Assembly: GCF_900167135.1 (NCBI RefSeq)
Contig: NZ_FUWZ01000003.1
Span: 434,001 to 498,000, forward strand
Direction of reading: 5' to 3'
Source of the DNA: Chitinophaga eiseniae
GTDB taxonomy: Bacteria; Bacteroidota; Bacteroidia; Chitinophagales; Chitinophagaceae
Length of the DNA stretch: 64,000 nucleotides
The notes beneath the pieces were generated by a model. It was given only the letters and a program-made list of their open reading frames with translations. It was not told where the DNA came from and made no database searches. Made by a program: the position numbers and the translations under genes. Of the stretch, positions 8,030 through 16,318 are shown piece after piece (position 1 is the first letter of the stretch; each line of letters begins with the position of its first letter).

Positions 8030-11000
8030 TTAGAAGTTTGCGTTAAGACCGATGGTGAAGGTTCTCATGATCGGGTAAAATTCCCCGGCAGTATTTGTCT
8101 GTTCCACGTCGAACCCGGGGAAGAACTTATCGAAAGTGAGCAGGTTCTGGCCACTGGCGTAAATTCTTACGGAGCGCAGTTTGGCGTTGCTGGTCACTGT
8201 TTTGGGCAACGTATAACCGAGCACCACGTTCTTCAGGCGCAGATAGGCGCCGGAGCGCATCCAGAAAGAAGAAGTCACGTAGTTGTTGGCGATACTGTTG
8301 GGCGTCAGCCTTGGATAAGCGGCATCGGTATTATCCGGAGACCATGCATCTTTCTGATGTTCGAAGATGGTGCCCTGGAAGTTGGCGGAATAGAAAGGCT
8401 GCGCGCCGGTGCCGGACATATAGTTGTTCCGCTTACCTACGCCCTGGAAAAAGATATTCAGGTCAAATCCTTTGTACTGGCCGTTAAGGGACAGGCTGTA
8501 TTCATAACGCGGGAAGGAGTTGCCCAGCACTACACGGTCGTACGCATTGATTTTACCATCGGGTTTTCCGTCGGCACCGCTCACGTCGGCATAACGGATA
8601 TCTCCCGGTTTGGTATTGGCGAAATGGAAAGGCGCGTTGTCGATTTCCTCCTGTGACTGGAAGAAGCCCTGCGCCTGGTAGCCGTAGTAGGAATTCAGCG
8701 GATGGCCTTCACGCATAATGAGGGCGCCGTTGATATATTCTTTACCACCGAGGCTTACCACTTCATTTTTGACATCGGAGAGATTAGCCTGTACGGAATA
8801 GGTGAACTCACCGGCGCGGTCTTTCCAGCCGATGCCCAGTTCCCATCCGGTGTTACGCATGGAACCGATGTTCACGAACGGAGCGCCCAGTCCCACGTAG
8901 GTAGGTACGCCATCCAGCTGCAGCATGTCGGTGATGTTACGGCTGAAATAATCGGCGGTCACCGTCAGGTGATCGTTGAGAGCGGTGAAGTCGATACCGG
9001 CGTCCAGTATTTTGGAAGTCTCCCAGCGGATGAAGGGATTGGCAGCGGTAGTGAGTGCATAACCCGCATTCACCACATTGTTGAAGTAGTAATCAAAAGA
9101 GCCGCCCGTGCTGTACATCGCGTAGGTAGGATAATAGTTGGCCACGCCGTTCACTACCAGGTCCTGGTTGCCGAGAGAGCCGTAGGACCCTCTGATTTTG
9201 GCGCTGTTGATCACGTGACTGATGGATTTCCAGAAATTCTCTTCCGAGATGCGCCAGCCGGCGGACACGGAGGGGAACAGTTTCCACCAGTTTTCTTTGC
9301 GGAAACGGGAGGAAGCGTCGAAGCGACCGTTAATTTCCAGCAGGTATTTCTCTTTGTAGTTGTAGTTGATCCTGGAATAGGCAGATGCCATCGCATATTC
9401 GCTTTGTGCACCTGACATGGTTTGTCCCAGCGGATCTGCCGCATCCAGGTATGGCAGTGAAGGAGAGATCAGGTTCTGACGTTGCGTGTTAACGTAGCTG
9501 GTTTTAAAGAGTTCGGTGGTGAAGCCGCCCAGTACGGTGAAGGCGTGCTGCCCCATATTCCAGTTGTAGCTGGCCTGTGAGCGGAACACATTACGGGTGG
9601 TTTGCGCGCTGTTATCGATCAGTGAATTGTTCGCCGGCCATTTGCGTGCAAAGAGCAGTTGGTTGTTGGCCACGTCGGGCGTATAGATCTTGTATTGATC
9701 GGTAAATACGCGGGCGTGTCCGTTGGCAGTATTGGAGCTGTAGCTGGCCAGCAGCTCCATACCTTTGATGGGTTTATAGGTAAGCGTACCGGTGAGGATA
9801 CGGGAATCGGTGACACGTTTGTCCCAGCCGCCGTCTTTTGCCTGTGCCGCAGGGTTCATATTGGACCAGCCTTCACCCCATTCGCCGGTATTGAACTGAC
9901 CGGGTGCGATGGCCGGCAGGCCGATCATGGCGCGGATAATGCCTTGCGGCGATGATTGCCCGGGCCAGTTGCGTTCTGTTCTGTTCACCACGATATCTGC
10001 GGCGGCAGACAGTTTGCTGGTGATGGCGATGTCGGTATTAAAGCGAAGGTCGAGGCGTTTGAAATTAGTGTTGGCGGTAAGGCCGTTCTGGTCCAGGTAA
10101 CCGCCGGAGCCGAACACTTTGATTTTCTCACTGCCGGCAGACAGGCTCAGGTTGTGGTTATGCATGATGCCGTTGTTCACCAGGATAAGGTCTTTCCAGT
10201 CGGTATTGAAGCGATTGAAATTATCCGGGCCCATTCTTTCATAGTCGGCGATCTGCTGTGTGAAAGCGGGCGGCAGTCCTGCGTTCACCTGAGCAATGTC
10301 CCACAGTTTCATGTGGTCCAGTCCATCCACTTTTTTAGGTAGATTGGTCGGTGATTGTTTGGCAACGTAGCCGTTATAGCTGACGCTGACGCCGCTGATG
10401 CCGCGTTTGGTGGTGATGAGGATCACGCCGTTGGCCGCGCGGGAGCCGTAGATGGCTGCCGCCGCCGCGTCTTTAAGTACGGAGATGCTGGCGATGTTGT
10501 TGGGATCGATGGCGTCGAGGCTCATTTCGACGTTGTCGATGAGCACCAGCGGGTTCTGGCCCGCATTGATAGAACCGATGCCACGGATGCGGATGGTGCC
10601 GGCGTCGCCACCGGGTACGCCGGACTGCTGGGTCACCGTAACACCGGGAGCGGCGCCCTGTAAAGCCAGGGAGGCGGACGCCACCGAGCGGGTCGTCATG
10701 GTTTTACCTTCAATGACGGAGACAGCACCGGTAAGATTGACTTTTTTCTGGGTGCCGTAGCCTACCACCACGACTTCCCCGATTTGTTTGTTGGATGGTT
10801 CCAGGTAGATGTTGACCACCTGCTGGCTGGTGACTGCCAGTTCCTGTGTTTTATACCCGACGAAAGAAAAAACGAGTGTAGCCGTTTCCGTGGTACCGGC
10901 AAACTGGAAGTCACCGTTCGCATTGGTAGTGCCACCTTTGGTGGTGCCTTTCATCACTACGTTGACGCCGATCAGTGGCGTACCGTCTTTGTCTTTCACG

Positions 11001-11110
11001 CTGCCCTTGAACAGGTAGTTCTTTTGCCCGAAGGCGTATGGCTGTTGCAGGATGACGAGGAGCAGGAGCAGAAAGCCGCCCAGTCGCCAGTGACGGGTAA
11101 ATTTTCCCAT
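8030..11110 (-). CDS. SusC/RagA-family TonB-dependent receptor (no STN domain)
   Basis: TonB-dependent outer-membrane importer paired with the SusD gene that follows. I take the start as ATG 11110 (MGKFTRHWRLGGFLLLLLV, a good signal peptide), giving about 1026 residues. An in-frame upstream ATG at 11146 would add a poor leader. After the signal comes a carboxypeptidase-like domain (FKGSVKDKDGTPLIGVNVVM), a plug (EVVVVGYGTQKKVNLTGAV, AAAAIYGSRAANGVILITTK) and the barrel, ending in MRTFTIGLNANF. It lacks the STN domain of the other three receptors here and has no sigma/FecR pair, so it is probably regulated differently. Confidence 0.95.
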   Translation of the reverse strand: MGKFTRHWRLGGFLLLLLVILQQPYAFGQKNYLFKGSVKDKDGTPLIGVNVVMKGTTKGGTTNANGDFQFAGTTETATLVFSFVGYKTQELAVTSQQVVNIYLEPSNKQIGEVVVVGYGTQKKVNLTGAVSVIEGKTMTTRSVASASLALQGAAPGVTVTQQSGVPGGDAGTIRIRGIGSINAGQNPLVLIDNVEMSLDAIDPNNIASISVLKDAAAAAIYGSRAANGVILITTKRGISGVSVSYNGYVAKQSPTNLPKKVDGLDHMKLWDIAQVNAGLPPAFTQQIADYERMGPDNFNRFNTDWKDLILVNNGIMHNHNLSLSAGSEKIKVFGSGGYLDQNGLTANTNFKRLDLRFNTDIAITSKLSAAADIVVNRTERNWPGQSSPQGIIRAMIGLPAIAPGQFNTGEWGEGWSNMNPAAQAKDGGWDKRVTDSRILTGTLTYKPIKGMELLASYSSNTANGHARVFTDQYKIYTPDVANNQLLFARKWPANNSLIDNSAQTTRNVFRSQASYNWNMGQHAFTVLGGFTTELFKTSYVNTQRQNLISPSLPYLDAADPLGQTMSGAQSEYAMASAYSRINYNYKEKYLLEINGRFDASSRFRKENWWKLFPSVSAGWRISEENFWKSISHVINSAKIRGSYGSLGNQDLVVNGVANYYPTYAMYSTGGSFDYYFNNVVNAGYALTTAANPFIRWETSKILDAGIDFTALNDHLTVTADYFSRNITDMLQLDGVPTYVGLGAPFVNIGSMRNTGWELGIGWKDRAGEFTYSVQANLSDVKNEVVSLGGKEYINGALIMREGHPLNSYYGYQAQGFFQSQEEIDNAPFHFANTKPGDIRYADVSGADGKPDGKINAYDRVVLGNSFPRYEYSLSLNGQYKGFDLNIFFQGVGKRNNYMSGTGAQPFYSANFQGTIFEHQKDAWSPDNTDAAYPRLTPNSIANNYVTSSFWMRSGAYLRLKNVVLGYTLPKTVTSNAKLRSVRIYASGQNLLTFDKFFPGFDVEQTNTAGEFYPIMRTFTIGLNANF

Positions 11111-11212
11111 ACAAAACAAATTTTGATTGATAATAACTTGAAACAATAAATAGTGGTCGGCATAGCCGGCCTGTTTGGCCGGTGATGGCAGTTACAGCTG
11201 TTACATGTTGGT

Positions 11213-11467
11213 TTATGGTTCGGACATATAGTTGTTGACTGGTGCTACAGGTGACCGGTTAACGGACTGCCTGGCAAGGTCAGGACCCTCGTTTTGTCTC
11301 CTTTCTTTATGGCCGCTGAAATGCTGCAGTGGCCTGACCTGCTTTTTGTGCATGGGATACAGCTGATGGCTGCCTGCCCCGAAACAGATTTCCGTGTGAC
11401 TGTGACCTGCATAGGCGATAAGGCATAGCAACAGCCAGCAGCTGGTGACTAGTAGCTTTAGTTTCAT
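11213..11467 (-). CDS. Small exported protein of unknown function
   Basis: An 84-residue reading frame starting MKLKLLVTSCWLLLCLIAYA, which is a convincing signal peptide. A short His/Gln/Arg-rich tail with no recognised domain follows. It lies 102 bp upstream of the SusC start on the same strand and could be a co-transcribed leader gene. I do not recognise a family. The case for it being real rests on the signal peptide and its position. It could equally be chance coding in the receptor leader. Confidence 0.35.
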   Translation of the reverse strand: MKLKLLVTSCWLLLCLIAYAGHSHTEICFGAGSHQLYPMHKKQVRPLQHFSGHKERRQNEGPDLARQSVNRSPVAPVNNYMSEP

Positions 11468-11830
11468 CAGAACGTATGTAGAATTTGTAGTTGTATTTAT
11501 AAAATATATGGCTATAAAAAGCCTACTTTATAACATATATACCTCGGCTTGGGCTAAAATAGTAATTCTTTTAAATAATATCCCTATAATTAATTAATTT
11601 TTTTAAAAACAATATTAAAACGCTGGCAGGAAGGTGGAGATTAGGTGCCCGAAAATAGTGAACGGCTGATGGCTGATGGCTGAAGGCCCAGGACTGAAGA
11701 TTTAAGATTTAAGATTTAAGATTGAAGATTGAAGATTTAAGATTTAAGATTTAAGACTGAAGGTTTGGACCAAGGTTCAAGGTGGAAGGCGGAGGGCTGG
11801 TATAAACAGACAAACTCCCTTTGATCTCCC
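11468..11830. other. Intergenic region between small ORF and SGNH gene
   Basis: There is no gene in these 363 bp. The first half (11468-11620) is very A/T-rich and may hold the promoter for the leftward SusC/SusD transcript, though I cannot place a consensus promoter. The second half is occupied by the 7-bp-periodic repeat described separately. No clear terminator follows the SGNH gene. Confidence 0.6.
11664..11796. repeat. Heptanucleotide tandem repeat tract
   Basis: The sequence keeps an exact 7-bp register for about 19 units. The core 11692-11761 is ten units: GACTGAA, GATTTAA x3, GATTGAA x2, GATTTAA x3, GACTGAA. The order of units is itself mirror-symmetric. It is preceded in phase by GGCTGAT x2, GGCTGAA and GGCCCAG, and followed by degenerate units such as GGTTTGG, ACCAAGG, TTCAAGG and TGGAAGG. 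Such a tract is prone to slipped-strand copy changes, but it is not inside a gene. Its function is unknown. Confidence 0.85.
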
Positions 11831-12544
11831 CTAGTGATTTAACAATCGCTTTAACGCCGCGGGATAAGTATCGCCGGTATCTGTACCTGCACCATCCATA
11901 AAAGCGCCATAGGTAATACTGTCGCCAAAGCAGAGTATACGATGATGCCGGCGTAACAGGTGATGCTTTTTGAGGTAAGCATACAATTGCGCGGCCATCA
12001 ACCGGTAACCGGCGGCGGTGGGATGAATACCATCTTCCCGGCCCGTATTGGCAGCATTGATGATCAGGGAAGCGGCCGCCCGGTCGGGCTCCCCGTGGCG
12101 GACAAACACCTCATGCAGATCGAAGCAGTACACCTGCTCCGAAACGGCGATTTCCCGTACAATGGCACAGGCACTGTCTATCTTACGGTTAGGATCTGTA
12201 TCATATAACCCGCGCTGATGGCGCTGAAAGAGGTAACCTGTATCTACCGGCAAAGAAGTCATCAGCACCACCCTGGCGCCCGCCTGCCGGATACGCCGCA
12301 CCAGCTGCCGGTACTGCGCCGCATATTGCCCATACGGCACCAGCTTGTGGGAATTAACCATATCATTCGTTCCGGCCATCAATACCACCAGGTCCGGTTG
12401 CAGGGCCACCACATCCTTCTCCACCCTCGCCAGCAGATCGGCAGTACTGTTACCTGCCACCCCTTTGTTGATCACGGTGTACGTACGGGAAGCGCAGGCC
12501 ATACAGGCCATCAGACAGCATAAGAGCAGATAACGATGATTCAT
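11831..12544 (-). CDS. SGNH/GDSL-type hydrolase lipoprotein with circularly permuted motif order
   Basis: A 237-residue exported esterase-like protein. In the numbering below residue 1 is three codons upstream (TTG 12553). The preferred start is ATG 12544. The lipoprotein signal ends MACMAC (Cys20). The mature protein opens directly with the block II strand YTVINKGVAGNS (Gly34), then block III VVLMAGTND (Asn63) and block V DGIHP (Asp174, His177). The block I nucleophile motif ILCFGDSITYG (Ser212), normally at the N-terminus, is at the C-terminus and is followed by DTYPAALKRLL, which usually precedes block II. All four S-G-N-H residues are present but in the order G-N-H-S. Carbohydrate or acetyl esterase activity is plausible. 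It diverges from the sigma gene at 12663. Confidence 0.85.
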   Translation of the reverse strand: MNHRYLLLCCLMACMACASRTYTVINKGVAGNSTADLLARVEKDVVALQPDLVVLMAGTNDMVNSHKLVPYGQYAAQYRQLVRRIRQAGARVVLMTSLPVDTGYLFQRHQRGLYDTDPNRKIDSACAIVREIAVSEQVYCFDLHEVFVRHGEPDRAAASLIINAANTGREDGIHPTAAGYRLMAAQLYAYLKKHHLLRRHHRILCFGDSITYGAFMDGAGTDTGDTYPAALKRLLNH

Positions 12545-12662
12545 GACAGCCAATATACTGAAAACAAAACCGAATTACCAATATCCCGTTACGAGACTAC
12601 GATTAGTAATTCGTCATTGTTTTCAGTATTTTTATGGTTCAATTATTTCAGCGGCAACAGGG

Positions 12663-13289
12663 ATGAGTGATCAGCACAACAAGTACACAGAAGATGCATT
12701 TATACAGCAACTGGCGGCAGGGGACCAACAGGTATTCCGACAGCTGTTTGACTGGCATTATAAAGCCCTGTGTTATTTTGCCGGCTCCATCGTCTCCCAT
12801 ACCCATGCGGCAGAAGACCTTGTACAGGAGGCTTTTTCCAAACTGTGGGACAAACGCGGCGATTTTCAAAGCACCACCAGTATCAAAGCTTTCCTGTTCA
12901 TTTCCACCCGCAACGCCTGCCTGAATTATCTGAAACAACAAAACAGGTTGACCGAAAGGGAACAGGAATTCCTGTATCACCAGGAAGGGCAGACAGCGCC
13001 CGCTCCGGCCGGCTTCGATCCGCTGTTGGCAGAAACCGAACTGCTGCAGCACCTCTACGCCGCCATTGAACAACTACCTGCCCAATGCAAACGGGTATTT
13101 AAGATGGGATACCTGGAAGGCCGGAAAAATGAAGAGATCGCCACCGCGCTCAACATCTCCTACAACACCGTTCGTACCCAGAAACTACGCGCCATCAAAC
13201 TGTTACGCAGCAGCGTGCTGAAAAAACAGGTGCTTCCGCTCCTGCCGCTTTATCTCACCCTGCTGCGATACTATGACTATAAAGGATAA
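12663..13289 (+). CDS. ECF RNA polymerase sigma factor
   Basis: ECF sigma-70 factor of 208 residues that starts the second sigma/FecR/SusC operon. Region 2 appears as DQQVFRQLFDWHYKALCYFAG, AEDLVQEAFSKLWDKR and KAFLFISTRNACLNYLKQQ. Region 4 appears as QLPAQCKRVFKMGYLEGRKNEEIATALNIS-type HTH sequence. The start is ATG 12663 (MSDQHNKYTEDAF). A longer in-frame extension back to 12543 is rejected because it runs through the divergent promoter region and has no sigma homology. The next gene starts 5 bp after its stop, so the two are translationally close. Confidence 0.93.
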   Translation: MSDQHNKYTEDAFIQQLAAGDQQVFRQLFDWHYKALCYFAGSIVSHTHAAEDLVQEAFSKLWDKRGDFQSTTSIKAFLFISTRNACLNYLKQQNRLTEREQEFLYHQEGQTAPAPAGFDPLLAETELLQHLYAAIEQLPAQCKRVFKMGYLEGRKNEEIATALNISYNTVRTQKLRAIKLLRSSVLKKQVLPLLPLYLTLLRYYDYKG

Positions 13290-13294
13290 AACCC

Positions 13295-14824
13295 ATGTTC
13301 CAAAACGTTAATCCCACTACAACGCTCACGCTGGAAGAAGCCATCGAACAAGGGCTGACAGCCCACCTCTCCTACGATTTTGAATTCCTGGCAGAAGATG
13401 TGCCCGGGCAGAAAGTGCTGATCTTCGAGGAAGATGTACACACCGACCAATTCCTGGACCTGCATGATGTCTATGTAGAACAGGATATCGCAGGGATGAT
13501 CTTCCGGGGCAACCTGCAGGTAGATAATTCCATCATCGACTATGAACCGGACACTTACGCCTGCTTCCTGTCGGTAGAAGGCAACCTCACCTGCCGCAAC
13601 CTTGTCGCCGGCTGCGTTCCCATACACGTAAAAGGCAATGTATATGTGCAGCAAACCTTTATCGGCTACTACAACCACGGCGAAGTAACCATCGACGGCG
13701 ACCTGCACGCCCGCCTATGGATCGAAGACGACCACCAGACAACGGTAAAAGGTAAAGTACATGCGGTGACCTTCGCTCCGAAAGACTGGACCGCCATGGC
13801 AGACTATACCGACTGGCACGATGTGCTGCTGCCGGAAGTAGCCGCACAGCTGCTGGAAGAGGACTACCTTTTCGCCGGTAACGTGGGCCTCATCCGCCTG
13901 ATCGAAGACGGTCAACTCGTTTTTAAGCAGGACCTCGTCCGCACCGGCATCTCTTCCGATGAATTCCAACAGCTGTTACACAATGAATTATTTGCCCCCG
14001 GGCTGGACAGTCTGCTGGTGGCACAAAAACCATGGGAACTGCGGCTCACACAGCATAGCGATCAGCCAGGCGGTTGGGAATACGATACCGTATATATCCT
14101 GAACACCGAAGAAGGACGTTCCTGCGTGATGGCTACCGCTCCCGGTATGCCGCTGTCTTTCCGGCATGAAGTTGCTGACAACCGGTTTGAAGAAGTCACC
14201 GACTTTACATCAGCGCCGGGACAACTGTTGCTCCGCTATTTCACCAGGGCGCGTGCGCTCGTCAACGCCAAAGTCAACTGGAACCGGTATTACCGGAAAA
14301 CCGTCGATAAAGAGCAGCTGTGGCAGCTGATCTGGTTATTCAATCCCGGCGACAACACCGATTTTTTCCTTCCGATTGCCACAGAGCTCTTCCACCGCGT
14401 GATGCTGGCCGCAGATTATCCTTATACGTATATCCATAGCCGTTATCCGGAAGACAGCCTGCGCCGGGGGCTGGACGAAGTACCCGGCGCCACAGTGCCC
14501 ATCGCCCTGCTGGACGGCCTGCTGGACCGGGGGTTGATCGCGGAGCTTTCCCACAATAAACCGCTTTCCGGGGAAGTGGGTAAACTGAACGAGATAACGA
14601 CACTTTACTGGAACACGATATTAAAAACGCCGCCGCCCTATGGCGAAAACCCTGTCAGCGAGGAGTATATGCACTTTGTGAATACAGAGATGCAACCGCA
14701 GGGCGCCATGCTTGTACGCCTCAACGCCGGAATGGACAACTACCTGCTGGCTTGCATACAGGTGGCCGCCATCCCACAACTGAAGCAACTGGCAGATACT
14801 GTGGATGTCACCGTGGAGGATTAG
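13295..14824 (+). CDS. Unknown protein with beta-solenoid-like repeats, between sigma and FecR genes
   Basis: A 509-residue protein with no signal peptide or membrane helix, so probably cytoplasmic. Residues about 68-160 contain repeated beta-strand turns with Gly-Asn/Asp spacing (FRGNLQVDN, VEGNLTCRNL, VKGNVYVQQ, IDGDLHARLW, VKGKVHAV). These resemble a short right-handed beta-helix or polymer-forming (bactofilin-like) fold. The remaining C-terminal two-thirds matches nothing I know. It starts 5 bp after the sigma gene and is followed after 108 bp by FecR, so it interrupts the usual sigma-FecR pair. A link to sigma control is possible but unproven. Confidence 0.8.
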   Translation: MFQNVNPTTTLTLEEAIEQGLTAHLSYDFEFLAEDVPGQKVLIFEEDVHTDQFLDLHDVYVEQDIAGMIFRGNLQVDNSIIDYEPDTYACFLSVEGNLTCRNLVAGCVPIHVKGNVYVQQTFIGYYNHGEVTIDGDLHARLWIEDDHQTTVKGKVHAVTFAPKDWTAMADYTDWHDVLLPEVAAQLLEEDYLFAGNVGLIRLIEDGQLVFKQDLVRTGISSDEFQQLLHNELFAPGLDSLLVAQKPWELRLTQHSDQPGGWEYDTVYILNTEEGRSCVMATAPGMPLSFRHEVADNRFEEVTDFTSAPGQLLLRYFTRARALVNAKVNWNRYYRKTVDKEQLWQLIWLFNPGDNTDFFLPIATELFHRVMLAADYPYTYIHSRYPEDSLRRGLDEVPGATVPIALLDGLLDRGLIAELSHNKPLSGEVGKLNEITTLYWNTILKTPPPYGENPVSEEYMHFVNTEMQPQGAMLVRLNAGMDNYLLACIQVAAIPQLKQLADTVDVTVED

Positions 14825-14932
14825 TAATTAATAATCAAACAGTTACCCATTTATCTAAAAAAAATTTAAAAAATCCTGCTTTTTCTTTTCATCGAACTCG
14901 ACAAGTTGTTGTTTCTATAGAAAACAGCAACC

Positions 14933-16129
14933 TTGGGAGTTCCTGACAGCCAACAACCAGATACATTTTTACAAAGGGTCGCCTGTCTTATCGCACGGCA
15001 CCAGCAGGACCAGCTCACCGCCGGTGAAGCCGAAGAACTGCGTGCCTGGCTGGATGCCGCGCCGGAAAACCGCCGCTTCCTGGAACAGTGGAACGACACC
15101 CGTCTGCTGGCAGACAAACTGCAGCGGTTTACCCAACCCGATGTAAATACCGCCTGGGAGGCCTTTCAGGCCAAACACCTGACCAATGCCAATACCACGG
15201 GGGGGCCCCGTAAAACATTCCGGCTGTCCCGGTGGCACTGGAGTGCAGCAGCAGTAATATTACTAGCTGGCGCCGCCTGGTACATCCAGCGCTCCCGCCC
15301 GGTAACACCACCGCTCGCCCGGCAACAGGTACAGGCGCCTGTATTGCCCGGTACCAGCAAGGCGGTGCTCACACTGGCCGACGGCTCCACCATACAGCTG
15401 GACAGCGCCGGCCACCAGGTGATTGCACAGGGCGCCGCCAACATCCTGCAACAACAGGGACAGCTCCGCTATGATCTGCAAAACCCGGACGCAGCGCCGG
15501 CACTGAATACACTAACTACTCCCCGTGGCGGCCAGTTCCGGGTGATACTCCCGGACGGCACCGCCGTATGGCTCAACGCCGCTTCTTCCATCACCTACCC
15601 CACCGCCTTCCGCGAGGGCGCCAGACAGGTAAACATCACCGGTGAAGCTTACCTGGAAGTAACATCAAAAGCCAACCATCCTTTCCGCGTCACCATCAAT
15701 GACCAGACAACCATAGACGTACTGGGCACCAGCTTCTGCATCAGCGCCTATGCCAACGAAAATACCATCAACGCCACACTCGTCAGTGGTGCAGTGAAAG
15801 TCAACACCGGCAGCACCTCCCGCGTACTGGCCCCTGGCCAGCAGGCACAGATCAGCAACGGCAGCATACAAGTCAGCCAGACAGACACCGCTGCGGCCAT
15901 CGCCTGGAAAAACGGGGAGTTCTATTTTAACAACGCTGATATTCCCGCCATCATGCGGCAGCTGGAAAGATGGTACGACGTACACGCGGTATACGAGGGG
16001 AATATCCCCGTCCGTACCTTCCAGGGCGAGATACAACGCAACCTGCCGCTGGAAGACGTACTGGAAGGCCTGCAATCGACAGGCATCCGTTTTCATATGA
16101 AAGGAAGAAACATTATTGTACAACCATAA
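14933..16129 (+). CDS. FecR-family anti-sigma factor (TTG start)
   Basis: Membrane anti-sigma regulator of 398 residues. It has a cytoplasmic N-terminus (LTAGEAEELRAWLDAAPENR), a membrane helix (about 101-117, HWSAAAVILLAGAAWYI), a periplasmic FecR domain (TTPRGGQFRVILPDGTAVWL, VNITGEAYLEV, DVLGTSFCISAYANE) and a C-terminal DUF4974-like part (LERWYDVHAVYEG). An in-frame stop (TAG at 14918) precedes the TTG at 14933 and no ATG exists before the conserved region, so TTG is almost forced as the start. The gap upstream has an A/T tract (AAAAAAAATTTAAAAAAT). It pairs with the sigma at 12663 and the receptor at 16319. Confidence 0.93.
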   Translation: MGVPDSQQPDTFLQRVACLIARHQQDQLTAGEAEELRAWLDAAPENRRFLEQWNDTRLLADKLQRFTQPDVNTAWEAFQAKHLTNANTTGGPRKTFRLSRWHWSAAAVILLAGAAWYIQRSRPVTPPLARQQVQAPVLPGTSKAVLTLADGSTIQLDSAGHQVIAQGAANILQQQGQLRYDLQNPDAAPALNTLTTPRGGQFRVILPDGTAVWLNAASSITYPTAFREGARQVNITGEAYLEVTSKANHPFRVTINDQTTIDVLGTSFCISAYANENTINATLVSGAVKVNTGSTSRVLAPGQQAQISNGSIQVSQTDTAAAIAWKNGEFYFNNADIPAIMRQLERWYDVHAVYEGNIPVRTFQGEIQRNLPLEDVLEGLQSTGIRFHMKGRNIIVQP

Positions 16130-16214
16130 ATTGCCATGATTCACAACGAGCGAAACCAGCCATCTATCGCCTATATGCACAACTAAACACAACGGCTGTC
16201 CGCCCATAAAAAAA

Positions 16215-16240
16215 CCGGAGGTGATTGGACCCACCCCCGG
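16215..16240 (+). promoter_or_regulatory. Leader stem-loop ahead of STN-SusC (copy 2)
   Basis: CCGGAGGTG and CACCCCCGG form a 9-bp stem with one A-C mismatch around the loop ATTGGACC. It follows an A-run and precedes CGAATGTC. It ends 78 nt before the receptor ATG, matching copy 1 (77 nt) and copy 3 (70 nt). Its role is unknown. The absence of a U-run argues against simple termination. Confidence 0.5.
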
Positions 16241-16318
16241 CGAATGTCAGGACGAAGACAGCCATTAAGCTTTGACGCACTTAAATACTGATTATTTACA
16301 TCCAAACAATGCAAATCT

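Noticed and set aside
11692..11761. Possible CRISPR array
   Set aside because: Units are 7 bp with no spacers and no cas genes nearby. It is a simple tandem repeat.
12543..12662. N-terminal extension of the sigma factor at 12663
   Set aside because: The in-frame extension runs through the divergent promoter region and has no similarity to sigma factors. ATG 12663 starts the conserved protein.
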